Shown: positions 1-9,200 of the stretch, piece by piece
Numbering within the stretch: the stretch's first letter is position 1
Layout: every line of letters begins with the position of its first letter
Origin: Entomomonas moraniae
Lineage (GTDB): Bacteria; Pseudomonadota; Gammaproteobacteria; Pseudomonadales; Pseudomonadaceae
DNA: 64,000 bases
NCBI RefSeq assembly: GCF_003991975.1
Contig: NZ_CP029822.1
Span: 3,273,478-3,337,477 of the forward strand
Direction of reading: 5' to 3'
Notes under the pieces: generated by a model
What the model saw: the letters and a program-made list of their open reading frames with translations, nothing else
What the model was told of the DNA's origin: nothing
The model's database searches: none
Program-made: the position numbers and the translations under genes

Positions 1-2523
1 ACAGGCAATACGCCTATTGATGATGCACAAGTTAATACAGTCAGTAGTGTGGAGGTCGTCGGTAGAGGAACAAGCTTAACCGCTGAGAATTTGAATGTTA
101 GTGCAACAAATACATATATTGATAATAATAAAAAAGAATCAGGTGGAGCTGTTGGAATAAGGACTCAAAATGGTGGCAATGTTACTTTAACAGGGAGTAA
201 CACAATAATAACGGTAGTAGGCGGTAAGAATCTAGAAGCTGGGGCGAGTGCTGGCTTAAAAGCAGCTAATCAGAAAAATGATTCTGGAGATACTAACAAT
301 AAAAATATTATTAAAGTAAATGACAATGTAACCATCAATACAACCAATGCTATAGGTGCCTATGCGGATTCCTACAGTGAAATAGAGCTTGGTAATGGTA
401 GTACCATAACAACGATAGGAAATAATTCAAACGGGATTGTTGCATTGAATAATGGAGGTGTGGTAAACGCAAGTACTGGTCTTACAGTTAAAACATCAGG
501 ATCGTTATCGGCGGGTGTATTAGCAAGAGCAGGCGGAAAAATAAGAATTGGTGAGGGTAGTAGTGTTGAGACAAATGGATCATTTGGTCTTGATGTTAAT
601 GCGAATACTTATACAGGCAGTGGAACTGTTGTGAGTAGCCTAACATATGTTGGGACAGATGCTAATCGAAATAAAGTTATAACTAATGATACGAGTCTTA
701 CGCCTAAAGTAGCAGGCGTTTTTTCTCAAGGGACTGGGGCAAAACTTAATATAGCGAAAACAGATGTTGAGACCAAGGGAGCTTATGGATTAAGGGCGGA
801 CAGTAATGGTACTATTGGAGGGATAGACCTTACAATTAAAACAGAGCGTGCAGCTAATGCAACAGCCTCAATTTTTGCTGTGTATGCAACAAGTGGTGCT
901 AAAGTTACCCTTCTCGGAAAGACAGAGATACAATCCGATGATGGTATAGGTTCTGCCTTATTTGCTAATAATGCAACTATTGATATTACTGGAAAAATTA
1001 ATATAAAAGGTAATATTGATGCATTTTTAAGTGCTGGTAAAATTGATATAAATGCGACGGCAGGTTCTGTTTTTGAAGGCCATTCTTTGACTGAAAACGG
1101 TGGTACAGTTAATATTACTATGACTGACAGTGTCTGGAGTATGAACAATAGTTCTGCTATACCTGATGCTACGACTCAGATGAAAGAATCTACTGTAACA
1201 AATTTGACATTAAATAATAGCGTTGTTAACTTTATAAAATTACCAACTGTGGGGGGGAATCAACAGTTTACTCAACTGACCACTAACACGCTCAATGGTA
1301 GTGCTACCTTTAATATGAACACGGATATTGTTGGCCAGCAGGGCGATCTTCTTATTGTTGATAGTACCATAGCAGGTAATCATAAAATTGGAGTAACCAA
1401 TAATGGTTCCGCTGCCACCGACGGAACAGAAACCTTGACTATTGTAAAAACTGGTGCAGGCAATACTCCGCTTGGTAACTTTAGTCTAGTGAATAATGTT
1501 GAACTAGGCGCATATGAATATGGCTTAAGAGCAGTTGCGGGATCGCCGAATAATCTTGAACTTTATGCAGCAGGTAGGTCTGGCGGTGGTGGTAAATTAA
1601 CAACAACAGCTGAAGCTGCGGGAAGTTTTCTTAATATTGGTTATTTAACAAATTATATTGAGAATCAAACGCTTTTACAGCGTATGGGCGATTTACGTAA
1701 CAATCAGTATGGTACCGCTAAGCAAGATGGTTTTTGGGTTAAAGGTTTTGGTGGAAAACTAAACTCATTTGCAGGGAATTCATTAAAAGGTTTTGATATG
1801 ACCTACACAGGCACCCAGTTTGGTATAGATAAATCTTTTGATGTGGATAATGGCAGTTTAGTCGTTGGTGCTATGGCTGGTTTTACACGAACCAACCCTA
1901 ACTATCGTAAGGGGGATGGAAATGGTAAAAACTATACGGCGGGGCTTTATACCACCTATTTACTCGATAATGGCTTTTACATCGATAATGTTCTGAAATT
2001 TAACCGTATGCTAAACCACTTTAATGTAAAAGATACCGCAGGAAAAGGTGTTAAAGGAACAGGTAAAACTCATGGTGTAAGTCTTTCTATGGAGGTTGGT
2101 AAACGTTTCTGGATGGGAAGTCAAAAGCAAGGCTTTTATTTAGAGCCTCAAGCACAATTATCTTATGGCTATCAAACAGGTGATACAGTGAAAGCCAGTA
2201 ATGGGCTTAACGTAGGATTAAGCCACTATAACAGTACATTAAGCCGAGTGAGTGGTATTTTTGGCTATCAAATTCAAGGTGATACACCCGTTAATGTCTA
2301 TGTTAAAACGGGATTTGTAAGGGAAATGAGTGGTGGTGCTAGCTACCGTTTTAATGATGGCGATAAAAAAGACCATAGTTTCCGTTCTAATTGGTTTGAT
2401 AATGGCATTGGTGTTGATGTTAATATCAATAAAAAACATAACATTTATGCAGAGGCCGATTATGCAACAGGTAACCAGTTTGATAATGCAAAATTTAATT
2501 TAGGTTATCGTTATAGTTTTTGA
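1..2523 (+). CDS. Autotransporter, 3' part (passenger end plus beta-barrel), truncated by window edge
   Basis: This is the C-terminal part of a type V secreted autotransporter. The reading frame is open from base 1 with no stop, so the gene begins outside the window and about 840 residues are visible. The first 500 or so residues are rich in G, N, T, S and V, with short irregular repeats typical of a pertactin-like parallel beta-helix passenger. A linker carrying QRMGDLR near base 1680 is followed by a barrel of about 280 residues, starting near GFWVKGFGG (about base 1730) and ending in the aromatic YRYSF signature of outer-membrane beta-barrels. No catalytic motif is visible in the part shown. 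The likely role is adhesion or surface interaction (inference). A strong hairpin terminator follows directly. The upstream signal peptide cannot be seen. Confidence 0.9.
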   Translation, partial: TGNTPIDDAQVNTVSSVEVVGRGTSLTAENLNVSATNTYIDNNKKESGGAVGIRTQNGGNVTLTGSNTIITVVGGKNLEAGASAGLKAANQKNDSGDTNNKNIIKVNDNVTINTTNAIGAYADSYSEIELGNGSTITTIGNNSNGIVALNNGGVVNASTGLTVKTSGSLSAGVLARAGGKIRIGEGSSVETNGSFGLDVNANTYTGSGTVVSSLTYVGTDANRNKVITNDTSLTPKVAGVFSQGTGAKLNIAKTDVETKGAYGLRADSNGTIGGIDLTIKTERAANATASIFAVYATSGAKVTLLGKTEIQSDDGIGSALFANNATIDITGKINIKGNIDAFLSAGKIDINATAGSVFEGHSLTENGGTVNITMTDSVWSMNNSSAIPDATTQMKESTVTNLTLNNSVVNFIKLPTVGGNQQFTQLTTNTLNGSATFNMNTDIVGQQGDLLIVDSTIAGNHKIGVTNNGSAATDGTETLTIVKTGAGNTPLGNFSLVNNVELGAYEYGLRAVAGSPNNLELYAAGRSGGGGKLTTTAEAAGSFLNIGYLTNYIENQTLLQRMGDLRNNQYGTAKQDGFWVKGFGGKLNSFAGNSLKGFDMTYTGTQFGIDKSFDVDNGSLVVGAMAGFTRTNPNYRKGDGNGKNYTAGLYTTYLLDNGFYIDNVLKFNRMLNHFNVKDTAGKGVKGTGKTHGVSLSMEVGKRFWMGSQKQGFYLEPQAQLSYGYQTGDTVKASNGLNVGLSHYNSTLSRVSGIFGYQIQGDTPVNVYVKTGFVREMSGGASYRFNDGDKKDHSFRSNWFDNGIGVDVNINKKHNIYAEADYATGNQFDNAKFNLGYRYSF

Positions 2524-2533
2524 TGAATTTAAT

Positions 2534-2562
2534 AAAAAGCCCAGTCATCACTGGGCTTTTTT
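2534..2562 (+). terminator. Rho-independent terminator of the autotransporter gene
   Basis: A perfect 11-bp stem (AAAAAGCCCAG pairing with CTGGGCTTTTT) with a 6-base loop ends in a run of six T. It begins 11 bases after the autotransporter stop codon. The flanking A and T tracts allow it to act also for the convergent OsmC-family gene. Confidence 0.9.
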
Positions 2563-2573
2563 ATAAGCGATAA

Positions 2574-2996
2574 TTAATTAGACGCTATTAGCTCATAATC
2601 ATGCGTTATTTCGACCCCACCAGCTCGAAGCATGGCTGCTGCAGAGCAGTATTTCTCAGCGGATAAATCGATGGCGCGCTTTATATGAGCCTCTTTAAGT
2701 TCACGTCCTTTTACTACGAAGTGTAAATGAATTTTAGTGAATACTTTTGGTTCTGTTTCTGCGCGTTCAGCATCTAAAAAAACCTCACAGCTTTCTACCT
2801 GTTGGCGTGCTTTTTCTAAAATATTGATTACATCGAAATTACTACAACCACCCAGTCCCAGTAATAGCATCTCCATGGGGCGAATGCCTATGTTGCGGCC
2901 ACCATGGTCTGGTGGGCCATCAATGACTACCGTATGACCACTGCCAGACTCTGCAATGAACTGTCTTTCACCTGTCCAACGTACTCTACCTTTCAT
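2574..2996 (-). CDS. OsmC/YhfA-family protein
   Basis: This 140-residue protein belongs to the OsmC/Ohr superfamily and is nearest to the YhfA type. The two conserved cysteines are C51 (in GGCSNFD) and C117 (in KYCSAA), which in the family form the redox-active pair that reduces organic hydroperoxides. The N-terminal beta-rich segment and the PMEMLLLGLGGC turn match the family. YhfA members are less clearly peroxidases than Ohr or OsmC, so the exact substrate is uncertain. It stands alone, convergent with the autotransporter gene, and is followed on the other side by the clpB promoter region. Its length is full for the family. Confidence 0.85.
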   Translation of the reverse strand: MKGRVRWTGERQFIAESGSGHTVVIDGPPDHGGRNIGIRPMEMLLLGLGGCSNFDVINILEKARQQVESCEVFLDAERAETEPKVFTKIHLHFVVKGRELKEAHIKRAIDLSAEKYCSAAAMLRAGGVEITHDYELIASN

Positions 2997-3061
2997 GAGT
3001 GCTCCTAATATATTTTGATAATTATTTTATTAATTATTTTAGCAGATAATGTAAAACAACC

Positions 3062-3090
3062 CTTGAACTTTATTATAAACGACCTTATCT
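3062..3090 (+). promoter_or_regulatory. Candidate sigma-32 (heat-shock) promoter of clpB
   Basis: CTTGAA at 3062-3067 is separated by 15 bases from CCTTATCT at 3083-3090. This matches the RpoH consensus (CTTGAA, spacer of 13 to 17, CCCCATnT) at 6 of 6 and 6 of 8 positions. It lies about 75 bases upstream of the clpB start, and clpB is a classical RpoH-regulon gene. The motif is seen in the sequence; its function is inferred. Confidence 0.6.
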
Positions 3091-3165
3091 AATGATACAT
3101 ATTGCGAGTTATGTTATGAGTGTTTAACTAATATAGCTTAGCCTCAAAAATAGGAGCGTTATTAT

Positions 3166-5736
3166 ATGCGTATAGACCGCTTTACCAGTAAGTTACAAAG
3201 TGCATTAGCAGATGCACAATCTTTAGCCCTTGGGCAAGATAATCCAAATATAGAACCATTGCATTTATTTTCTGCTTTATTAAATCAGCAAGGTGGTTCA
3301 ATAAAGCCATTATTAGGTCAAGTTGGTTTTAATGTTAATCAGCTAAATACAGTGCTAGATAAAGCCATTGCTGATTTGCCTAAAATTCAAAATCCAACGG
3401 GCGATATTACTATTTCCCAAGATCTATCTCGTTTGTTGAACCAAGCAGATCGTTTGGCACAACAAAAGGGTGACCAATTTATTTCTAGTGAACTAGTGTT
3501 GCTTGCTGCACTAGATAATAGCACCGCATTAGGTAAGTTATTGTTAGGGCAGGGTGTAAGCAAACAAGCCCTAGAAAATGCTATTGATAATTTACGTGGT
3601 GGACAAAGCGTTAATGATGCTGACTCAGAAGATCAACGCCAAGCCTTAAGCAAATATACAGTAGATATGACCAAGCGTGCTGAAGAAGGTAAGCTTGATC
3701 CTGTGATTGGTCGTGATGATGAGATCCGCCGCACCATCCAAGTATTGCAACGTCGTACCAAAAATAACCCTGTGTTAATTGGTGAGCCAGGTGTGGGTAA
3801 AACGGCCATTGTTGAAGGTTTAGCACAGCGTATTGTGAACGGTGAAGTGCCCGATGGTTTAAAAGATAAACGCTTATTAGCGTTAGACATGGGAGCATTA
3901 ATTGCCGGTGCTAAATTCCGTGGTGAATTTGAAGAGCGTTTAAAAGCGGTACTTAATGAGCTTGGTAAACAAGAAGGACGTATTATCCTCTTTATTGATG
4001 AAATTCATACCATGGTTGGCGCAGGTAAAGCTGACGGAGCGATGGATGCAGGGAATATGTTAAAACCTGCTCTAGCACGTGGTGAGTTACACTGTGTTGG
4101 TGCTACTACGTTAGATGAATACCGCCAATACATTGAAAAAGATGCAGCGTTAGAGCGTCGTTTCCAAAAAGTATTGGTTGATGAACCCAGTGAAGAAGAT
4201 ACCATTGCGATTTTACGTGGTTTGAAAGAGCGTTATGAAGTTCATCATGGTGTTTCGATCACTGACAGCGCAATTATTGCAGCCGCTAAGTTATCACAAC
4301 GTTATATTCCTGACCGTCAATTGCCTGATAAGGCCATTGATTTAATTGATGAAGCGGCTAGTCGTATTCGGATGGAAATTGACTCTAAGCCTGAAGCTTT
4401 AGATAAGTTAGAGCGTCGTTTAATTCAGTTGAAAATTGAACGCGAAGCACTTAAGAAAGAGCAGGATGAGGCGGCTAAACAACGTCTTCAAAAATTAGAG
4501 TCTGATATCAGTCTGCTTGAAAAAGAATACGCTGATTTAGAAGAAATTTGGAAATCTGAAAAAGCAGGTGTTCAAGGGACAGCGCAAATTCAGCAACAAA
4601 TTGAACAAGCGCGTACTGAGTTAGAGAATGCCCGTCGTAAAGGCGATTTGAACAAAATGGCTGAGTTACAATACGGTACCATTCCCAACCTTGAAAAACA
4701 ATTGGATGAGGCAGTAAAAAATACTGAGCACCAACCTGAAAATCGTTTGTTACGTAATAAAGTAACTGAAGAGGAAATTGCTGAGGTTATTTCTAAGTGG
4801 ACGGGGATTCCCGTGTCTAAAATGATGGAGGGTGAGCGTGAAAAACTCCTTCATATGGAAGACGATTTACATAAACGCGTGATTGGTCAGGAGGCTGCTG
4901 TTGTTGCGGTATCTAATGCCGTGCGTCGTGCGAGAGCCGGGCTGTCTGACCCTAATCGCCCCAGTGGTTCGTTCTTGTTTTTAGGCCCTACAGGGGTTGG
5001 TAAAACAGAGCTTTGTAAGGCATTAGCTGCTTTCTTATTCGATACCGAAGATGCAATGGTGCGTATTGATATGTCTGAGTTTATGGAGAAACACTCTGTT
5101 GCCAGATTAATCGGTGCTCCTCCAGGGTACGTCGGGTATGAAGAGGGTGGTTATTTAACTGAGGCGGTAAGACGTCGTCCTTATTCTGTGGTGTTGTTGG
5201 ATGAGGTTGAAAAAGCGCATCCTGATGTATTCAATATCTTATTGCAAGTACTTGAAGATGGACGTTTAACGGATAGTCAAGGTAGAACGGTTGATTTCCG
5301 TAATACCGTAGTAATTATGACTTCTAACTTAGGCTCTAGTCAGATTCAAGAGTTGGTAGGTGATAAAGAAGCACAATACGCAGCGGTGATGGATGCAGTG
5401 AATAATCACTTTAGACCTGAGTTCATTAACCGTATCGATGAAGTGGTGGTTTTTGATCCATTGGCTAAAGAGCAAATTGCGGGTATTGCTGATATTCAAC
5501 TTAATCGTTTACGCAAGCGTTTAGCTGAGCGTGAGTTAGACTTACAGTTAGACCAAGCGGCTATGGATAAGTTGATTGCCGTTGGTTTTGATCCCGTGTA
5601 TGGGGCGCGTCCATTAAAACGTGCTATTCAACGCTGGATTGAAAACCCATTAGCACAACAAATTTTGGCAGGTAAATTTATGCCAAAAACAACGATTCAT
5701 GCAACTGTGAAAGATGATGAAATTGTTTTCCAGTAA
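3166..5736 (+). CDS. clpB: ATP-dependent disaggregase ClpB
   Basis: ClpB is the hexameric AAA+ disaggregase that works with DnaK/DnaJ/GrpE to rescue aggregated proteins in the cytoplasm. The 856 residues are full length. In order there is an N-terminal Clp repeat domain (about 1-145), the first AAA+ domain with Walker A GEPGVGKT at 206-213 and Walker B LFIDEIH, the long coiled-coil middle domain (about 410-525, rich in E, K, Q and L), and the second AAA+ domain with Walker A GPTGVGKT at 607-614. The ATG has GGAG (from AGGAG) about 9 bases upstream. A candidate heat-shock promoter precedes the gene and a strong terminator follows, so it is a single-gene unit. Confidence 0.98.
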   Translation: MRIDRFTSKLQSALADAQSLALGQDNPNIEPLHLFSALLNQQGGSIKPLLGQVGFNVNQLNTVLDKAIADLPKIQNPTGDITISQDLSRLLNQADRLAQQKGDQFISSELVLLAALDNSTALGKLLLGQGVSKQALENAIDNLRGGQSVNDADSEDQRQALSKYTVDMTKRAEEGKLDPVIGRDDEIRRTIQVLQRRTKNNPVLIGEPGVGKTAIVEGLAQRIVNGEVPDGLKDKRLLALDMGALIAGAKFRGEFEERLKAVLNELGKQEGRIILFIDEIHTMVGAGKADGAMDAGNMLKPALARGELHCVGATTLDEYRQYIEKDAALERRFQKVLVDEPSEEDTIAILRGLKERYEVHHGVSITDSAIIAAAKLSQRYIPDRQLPDKAIDLIDEAASRIRMEIDSKPEALDKLERRLIQLKIEREALKKEQDEAAKQRLQKLESDISLLEKEYADLEEIWKSEKAGVQGTAQIQQQIEQARTELENARRKGDLNKMAELQYGTIPNLEKQLDEAVKNTEHQPENRLLRNKVTEEEIAEVISKWTGIPVSKMMEGEREKLLHMEDDLHKRVIGQEAAVVAVSNAVRRARAGLSDPNRPSGSFLFLGPTGVGKTELCKALAAFLFDTEDAMVRIDMSEFMEKHSVARLIGAPPGYVGYEEGGYLTEAVRRRPYSVVLLDEVEKAHPDVFNILLQVLEDGRLTDSQGRTVDFRNTVVIMTSNLGSSQIQELVGDKEAQYAAVMDAVNNHFRPEFINRIDEVVVFDPLAKEQIAGIADIQLNRLRKRLAERELDLQLDQAAMDKLIAVGFDPVYGARPLKRAIQRWIENPLAQQILAGKFMPKTTIHATVKDDEIVFQ

Positions 5737-5762
5737 GCTTTATTGAATTTATTGTTGATATT

Positions 5763-5792
5763 AAAAATGCCGCTTTTTTTAGCGGCATTTTT
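5763..5792 (+). terminator. Rho-independent terminator of clpB
   Basis: A 12-bp perfect stem (AAAAATGCCGCT pairing with AGCGGCATTTTT) encloses a six-T loop. It starts 27 bases after the clpB stop codon. The A/T-flanked stem could also serve the convergent lipoprotein gene that ends at 5830. Confidence 0.9.
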
Positions 5793-5829
5793 ATTGGATG
5801 CGTTTATGATAATTATCGGGTGATGGTTG

Positions 5830-6918
5830 TTATTTTATGATGGCATTAACAATAATAGTCAGTGGTGTTTGAGGCAGTGTAGAGCGGATGGTATCTATAA
5901 TATGTACTGCACCTTTTAGTTCTGGGGATCCTGATACGATGATTCGGCCATCTTTTATAGGCATGACCATATTTATGGTTAATAAAACTTCGGGCTCTGA
6001 GGCGGTATCTTTTTTGACAACAAAAGCGATATGTTTGAACAAATTCTCTTTGGTGAAGTTATACAATTTTTTTGTTCCTTTTGAGTTAAAGGTCATTCCA
6101 AGATAAATAGCACCCTTTTCGGAATAATTGGGATAAACATTCATTAAATCTCCTTCGGTAATAGAGACTTGTTTAGAAACGAGGATCGGTTGGCCATCTT
6201 GCATGTACATAACCTCCATATCTTGAGGTATTTCGCCTTTGGCTAATAGAGCATTAGTATCTGTATCGTGATAAGCCAAACGAATTTCAAAAGAGCTAAC
6301 TGCACCTAGCTGTTGGATAATTTCTTGTTGGCTATTCTCTACTTCATCAGGAATTAGAATAAGAATGTAATTATCGCCATATGGTTTTATGGTTGTGTGC
6401 AATAGATTAAGTTGCTTTAAACGGAAGTCGAATATTTTAATAGATTGCTCAGTATCGTCATTATAAAACTTAGCCATTGTTTGTGGTGAAACTGAAAGTT
6501 GGTTTTTTGATTGTGTGAGTGGTATACCTGCACGGTTTAAGTACTCAAGAGCCTGTATAGCTATTCTTTGATTTGGAAAGTCGATGATAAGATTTTTTTC
6601 CGAGAGACTAATTGCTTCGAAATCAATTTTATGGTTTTTTAGGACGCTTTGCGCTTGTTGCGACATTTCATTTAACCATCGCGCTGTGGCTACCTGTCTA
6701 TCTAACGCTAATAAAATTACACGTGTTGGCCTATTTATACTGAGAAGTTCTTCGAAGCAGGCATTAAACTCATCTGTTGAGCTTTTTAGGCTTAAACAGT
6801 GATTAATTTTATTGGTTATTTCATTATTTTCATCATCTGGTTTATCGAGCTTTGCTTGATTGCACCCTGTTATAAACAATGTAAAAAGAAGCGCGATAGA
6901 TAACCATTTTTTGTACAT
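5830..6918 (-). CDS. Lipoprotein resembling the periplasmic P1 region of SecD
   Basis: This 362-residue protein has a lipoprotein signal peptide: K3-K4, a hydrophobic core and the lipobox ITGC with C19, followed by N at +2. From about residue 85 to the end it parallels the large first periplasmic domain of SecD. The correspondences include a segment like 'LRxRVNxLGV' at about 163-172 (FDFRLKQLNLL), the turn before 'EFRLV' at 209-214 (SSFEIRLAY), DGQPILVSKQVSITEGD at 241-257, the head subdomain piece FNSKGTKKLYNFTKEN at 277-292, and IIVSG near 326-330. The six SecD membrane helices are absent, so it cannot translocate protein by itself. It is a single gene, convergent with clpB. Family assignment is by pattern recognition; the function is unknown. 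Confidence 0.7.
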   Translation of the reverse strand: MYKKWLSIALLFTLFITGCNQAKLDKPDDENNEITNKINHCLSLKSSTDEFNACFEELLSINRPTRVILLALDRQVATARWLNEMSQQAQSVLKNHKIDFEAISLSEKNLIIDFPNQRIAIQALEYLNRAGIPLTQSKNQLSVSPQTMAKFYNDDTEQSIKIFDFRLKQLNLLHTTIKPYGDNYILILIPDEVENSQQEIIQQLGAVSSFEIRLAYHDTDTNALLAKGEIPQDMEVMYMQDGQPILVSKQVSITEGDLMNVYPNYSEKGAIYLGMTFNSKGTKKLYNFTKENLFKHIAFVVKKDTASEPEVLLTINMVMPIKDGRIIVSGSPELKGAVHIIDTIRSTLPQTPLTIIVNAIIK

Positions 6919-7007
6919 AACGAATGTTTCCTAGTAACACCTATAAAGATAAAAATCATCTAATAACGAAAGATCATCATACGATATAAACTCATATGGC
7001 GTTTGAT

Positions 7008-7352
7008 TTAACGCATTTTGTTGTTATTTCCCCAAGTACACATACTATCTAACAAAGGGATCAGTGATTTCCCTTTTATGGATAAACGGTATTCAACTTT
7101 TGGCGGAATTTGAGGGTATTCTTTTCGAATAATGAGTTTGTCTTTTTCTAATTCTTTGAGTGTGCTACTAAGGGTTTTAAATGAAATAGTTCCGATACAA
7201 CGTTTTAGCTCATTAAAGCGCATAGTGGGTTGGTTTTCATTAAGCCAATATAAAATAATCATTTTATATTTACCGCCGATTACTGAAAGTGTATAACCAA
7301 AACCAGTGTCTTCTATTTTTATACCGCTTGGACTACAGGTATTATCCTTCAT
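7008..7352 (-). CDS. HxlR-family winged-helix transcriptional regulator
   Basis: This 114-residue protein is a small HxlR-type (MarR-like) winged-helix regulator. Family marks are GGKYKMIILYWL at about 27-38, the recognition region RFNELKRCI...FKTLSSTLKELE at about 45-68, and the wing before VEYRLSIKGKSL. A single C54 lies in helix 3 (RCIGTIS); in related proteins such as YodB and HypR a conserved N-terminal cysteine (here C6) senses quinones or electrophiles. The gene is divergent from an NAD(P)H oxidoreductase, the classic target arrangement of this family. It therefore probably represses that gene and itself (inference). Confidence 0.87.
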   Translation of the reverse strand: MKDNTCSPSGIKIEDTGFGYTLSVIGGKYKMIILYWLNENQPTMRFNELKRCIGTISFKTLSSTLKELEKDKLIIRKEYPQIPPKVEYRLSIKGKSLIPLLDSMCTWGNNNKMR

Positions 7353-7457
7353 TTATGCTTTCCTTAAAGATAGTATATTACATGATTGTGCGTACTTCAT
7401 AATAGTCATACTTTAACATACACTTATTAGACATTTACAGACATGAGAGAATTTCTG

Positions 7458-8012
7458 ATGAAAACTTTGATTATAGTGGCTCATCCTGATATAGAAAATT
7501 CAAAGATAAATAAGCGGTGGATTGAAGAGTTGAGGAAGTATCCAGAGCGATTCACCGTTCACGAACTTTATAATGTTTATCCTAATGATCATATTGATAT
7601 TGAGGCAGAACAGGAGTTAATAGAGGGGCATGATGATTTAGTTTTACAATTTCCTATTTATTGGTTTAATTGTCCGCCATTATTAAAAAAATGGCTGGAT
7701 GAAGTATTTATTTATGGATGGGCGTATGGCTCAGCAGGAAATGCATTAGTAGGTCGTAGCGTTAGGCTTGCTGTTTGCGCGGGGATAAAAGAAGTGGATT
7801 ATTCTAAAAAGGGGCGTTATCAATTTAGTCTTGAGGAGATTTTACGACCTTTTGAGGTAACTATGCGTTATGTACATGCAAGCTATCAGCCATTTTTTGC
7901 TTTTTATGGTAATGAAAAAGAATCTGGAGTTGAATACTATTCAACTCAGGAAGCAATAGAATACAGCGCTAAAAACTATATTAAGTTTTTAAATCAAGAT
8001 GAGTTTAGTTAA
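7458..8012 (+). CDS. NAD(P)H-dependent oxidoreductase, flavodoxin-like fold (YwrO/KefF/MdaB type)
   Basis: This roughly 184-residue flavodoxin-fold enzyme is of the NAD(P)H:quinone oxidoreductase type. It starts with the MKTLIIVAHPD beta-strand and phosphate loop, has FPIYWFNCPPLLKKWLDEV in the middle as in KefF, YwrO and MdaB, and has YGSAGNAL before the second FMN-contact strand. The likely activity is two-electron reduction of quinones or other electrophiles with FMN. An in-frame ATG lies at 7443, but GAGAG at 7445-7449 is well placed (8-base spacing) for the ATG at 7458, and the family begins there. Divergence from the HxlR-family gene suggests induction by electrophiles. Confidence 0.87.
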   Translation: MKTLIIVAHPDIENSKINKRWIEELRKYPERFTVHELYNVYPNDHIDIEAEQELIEGHDDLVLQFPIYWFNCPPLLKKWLDEVFIYGWAYGSAGNALVGRSVRLAVCAGIKEVDYSKKGRYQFSLEEILRPFEVTMRYVHASYQPFFAFYGNEKESGVEYYSTQEAIEYSAKNYIKFLNQDEFS

Positions 8013-8076
8013 GCTATATGAAATGGAGCTTTTAAAAGGCGCAAAGTAGATTTAATTAGCATGGAAGCGCATTAAA

Positions 8077-8238
8077 CTACTTTAAGATATATATAAAGCT
8101 GCGTACAACTCCTACGGGAAAAAATACAATGTCTAATATTGCCCATAGGACATTATTTTTTTCAAAATCTTTAATACACGCATAAATACATAGTATTACA
8201 CCAATAAAAGTAAAAATTGAGCTGCCTATAAAAAACAT
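8077..8238 (-). CDS. Small two-helix membrane protein, 53 residues, unrecognised
   Basis: This short open reading frame fills most of the 309-base gap between two annotated genes. ATG at 8238 is preceded by TAGGAG with 7-base spacing, and the frame ends in TAG at 8077. The product has two hydrophobic segments (about 2-22 and 31-52) joined by a charged loop KDFEKNN, with a short positively charged tail (R46, K53). No family was recognised. The good ribosome binding site, the hydrophobic pattern and the lack of a competing frame support a real gene. The remaining about 150 bases of the gap show nothing else identifiable. Confidence 0.6.
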   Translation of the reverse strand: MFFIGSSIFTFIGVILCIYACIKDFEKNNVLWAILDIVFFPVGVVRSFIYILK

Positions 8239-8321
8239 AAAATACTCCTACATTGTTTTTCTCAGTCTAATTGTAATATATCAAAAATCAAATAATTTAT
8301 TTTAAGTAAATGTATTTCGCA

Positions 8322-9200
8322 CTATAAATCGATATGATTTATTATTTGTTGAATGATTTGTTGCAGTTGTTTGTTTGCTGTTGGTTTCCAAATACAGACA
8401 ATACTTAGCATCATACCTTTATTACCTAACTCCGTGTGAAAGCGGCTAATATTTTTATAGGATTCAGTGAATAGATGCGTTGGAAGTAGACTCCAGCCTT
8501 TTTTGTTATCTAATAGTTCTTTGAGAAGTTCAATATTGGTTATTTGTTGTATATTATCAGATATTTTTATAATTTTGCCGAGCTGATCAGGTAATTGGAT
8601 AAAAGGAATAAATTGATTGGATGAGGCTAGTTCCAGTATGGATATGTTGGTTTGGAGATTAGAAAAGAAGCATTTATTTGCATAAATACCTAGTTCAATT
8701 GTACCAATAGCACTCCATTTAAAATCGGCATTAATCATGCGGTTAGCCGCAGGGTAGATACCAATATCAGCTTCGCCAGTCAGCAGTCTTTTCTCTGCTT
8801 GTGGCCGTTCAATATTGAGTAAATTAAGTTTGATGCGTTGTTGTTCACAATAAGCGATAAGTTTTTTTATAAAAGATAGTGGAATAAAGCAGTCATAGCA
8901 AAGGGTGATGGTATGCTTTATTTCTTTAGGCATTTGCATGGCGAGCTGATCAAAAATATTAGCTTCATGAAGAAACAAGCGCGCCTGCGTATATAGTTTT
9001 TTGCCTTCAGCGGTTAGTTGTAGAGGTCGTTTAGTTCGATCAAATAGTATATAACCAAGATTAATTTCTAATGAGTCAATTAACTCACTAATTGTTGTTC
9101 GGCTTTTTTGTAGTTTTGTCGCTGCAAGTGATAAGTTATTGGTTTCGCAAACACATGCAAAAGCTTCTATTTGCGCTAGGGTAAAATGAATAGCTGGCAT
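8322..9200 (-). CDS. LysR-family transcriptional regulator
   Basis: This LysR-type regulator has about 292 residues from the chosen start. The N-terminal helix-turn-helix covers about residues 5-62 (FTLAQIEAFACVCE, then SLAATKLQKSRTTISELIDSLE, then GYILFDRT), followed by the substrate-binding domain (about 85-290). An upstream in-frame ATG at 9239 would add 13 residues. The ATG at 9200 has TAGAGA 5 bases upstream and gives the normal LysR N-terminus, so it is preferred. The gene is divergent from a beta-lactamase-fold serine hydrolase, like ampR and ampC, and probably controls it (inference). The inducer is unknown. Confidence 0.87.
   Translation of the reverse strand: MPAIHFTLAQIEAFACVCETNNLSLAATKLQKSRTTISELIDSLEINLGYILFDRTKRPLQLTAEGKKLYTQARLFLHEANIFDQLAMQMPKEIKHTITLCYDCFIPLSFIKKLIAYCEQQRIKLNLLNIERPQAEKRLLTGEADIGIYPAANRMINADFKWSAIGTIELGIYANKCFFSNLQTNISILELASSNQFIPFIQLPDQLGKIIKISDNIQQITNIELLKELLDNKKGWSLLPTHLFTESYKNISRFHTELGNKGMMLSIVCIWKPTANKQLQQIIQQIINHIDL

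Noticed and set aside
783..1148. 121-codon frame antisense to the autotransporter passenger
   Set aside because: It is hydrophobic only as the mirror of the beta-helix codons, has no ribosome binding site, and lies entirely inside a well-supported gene.
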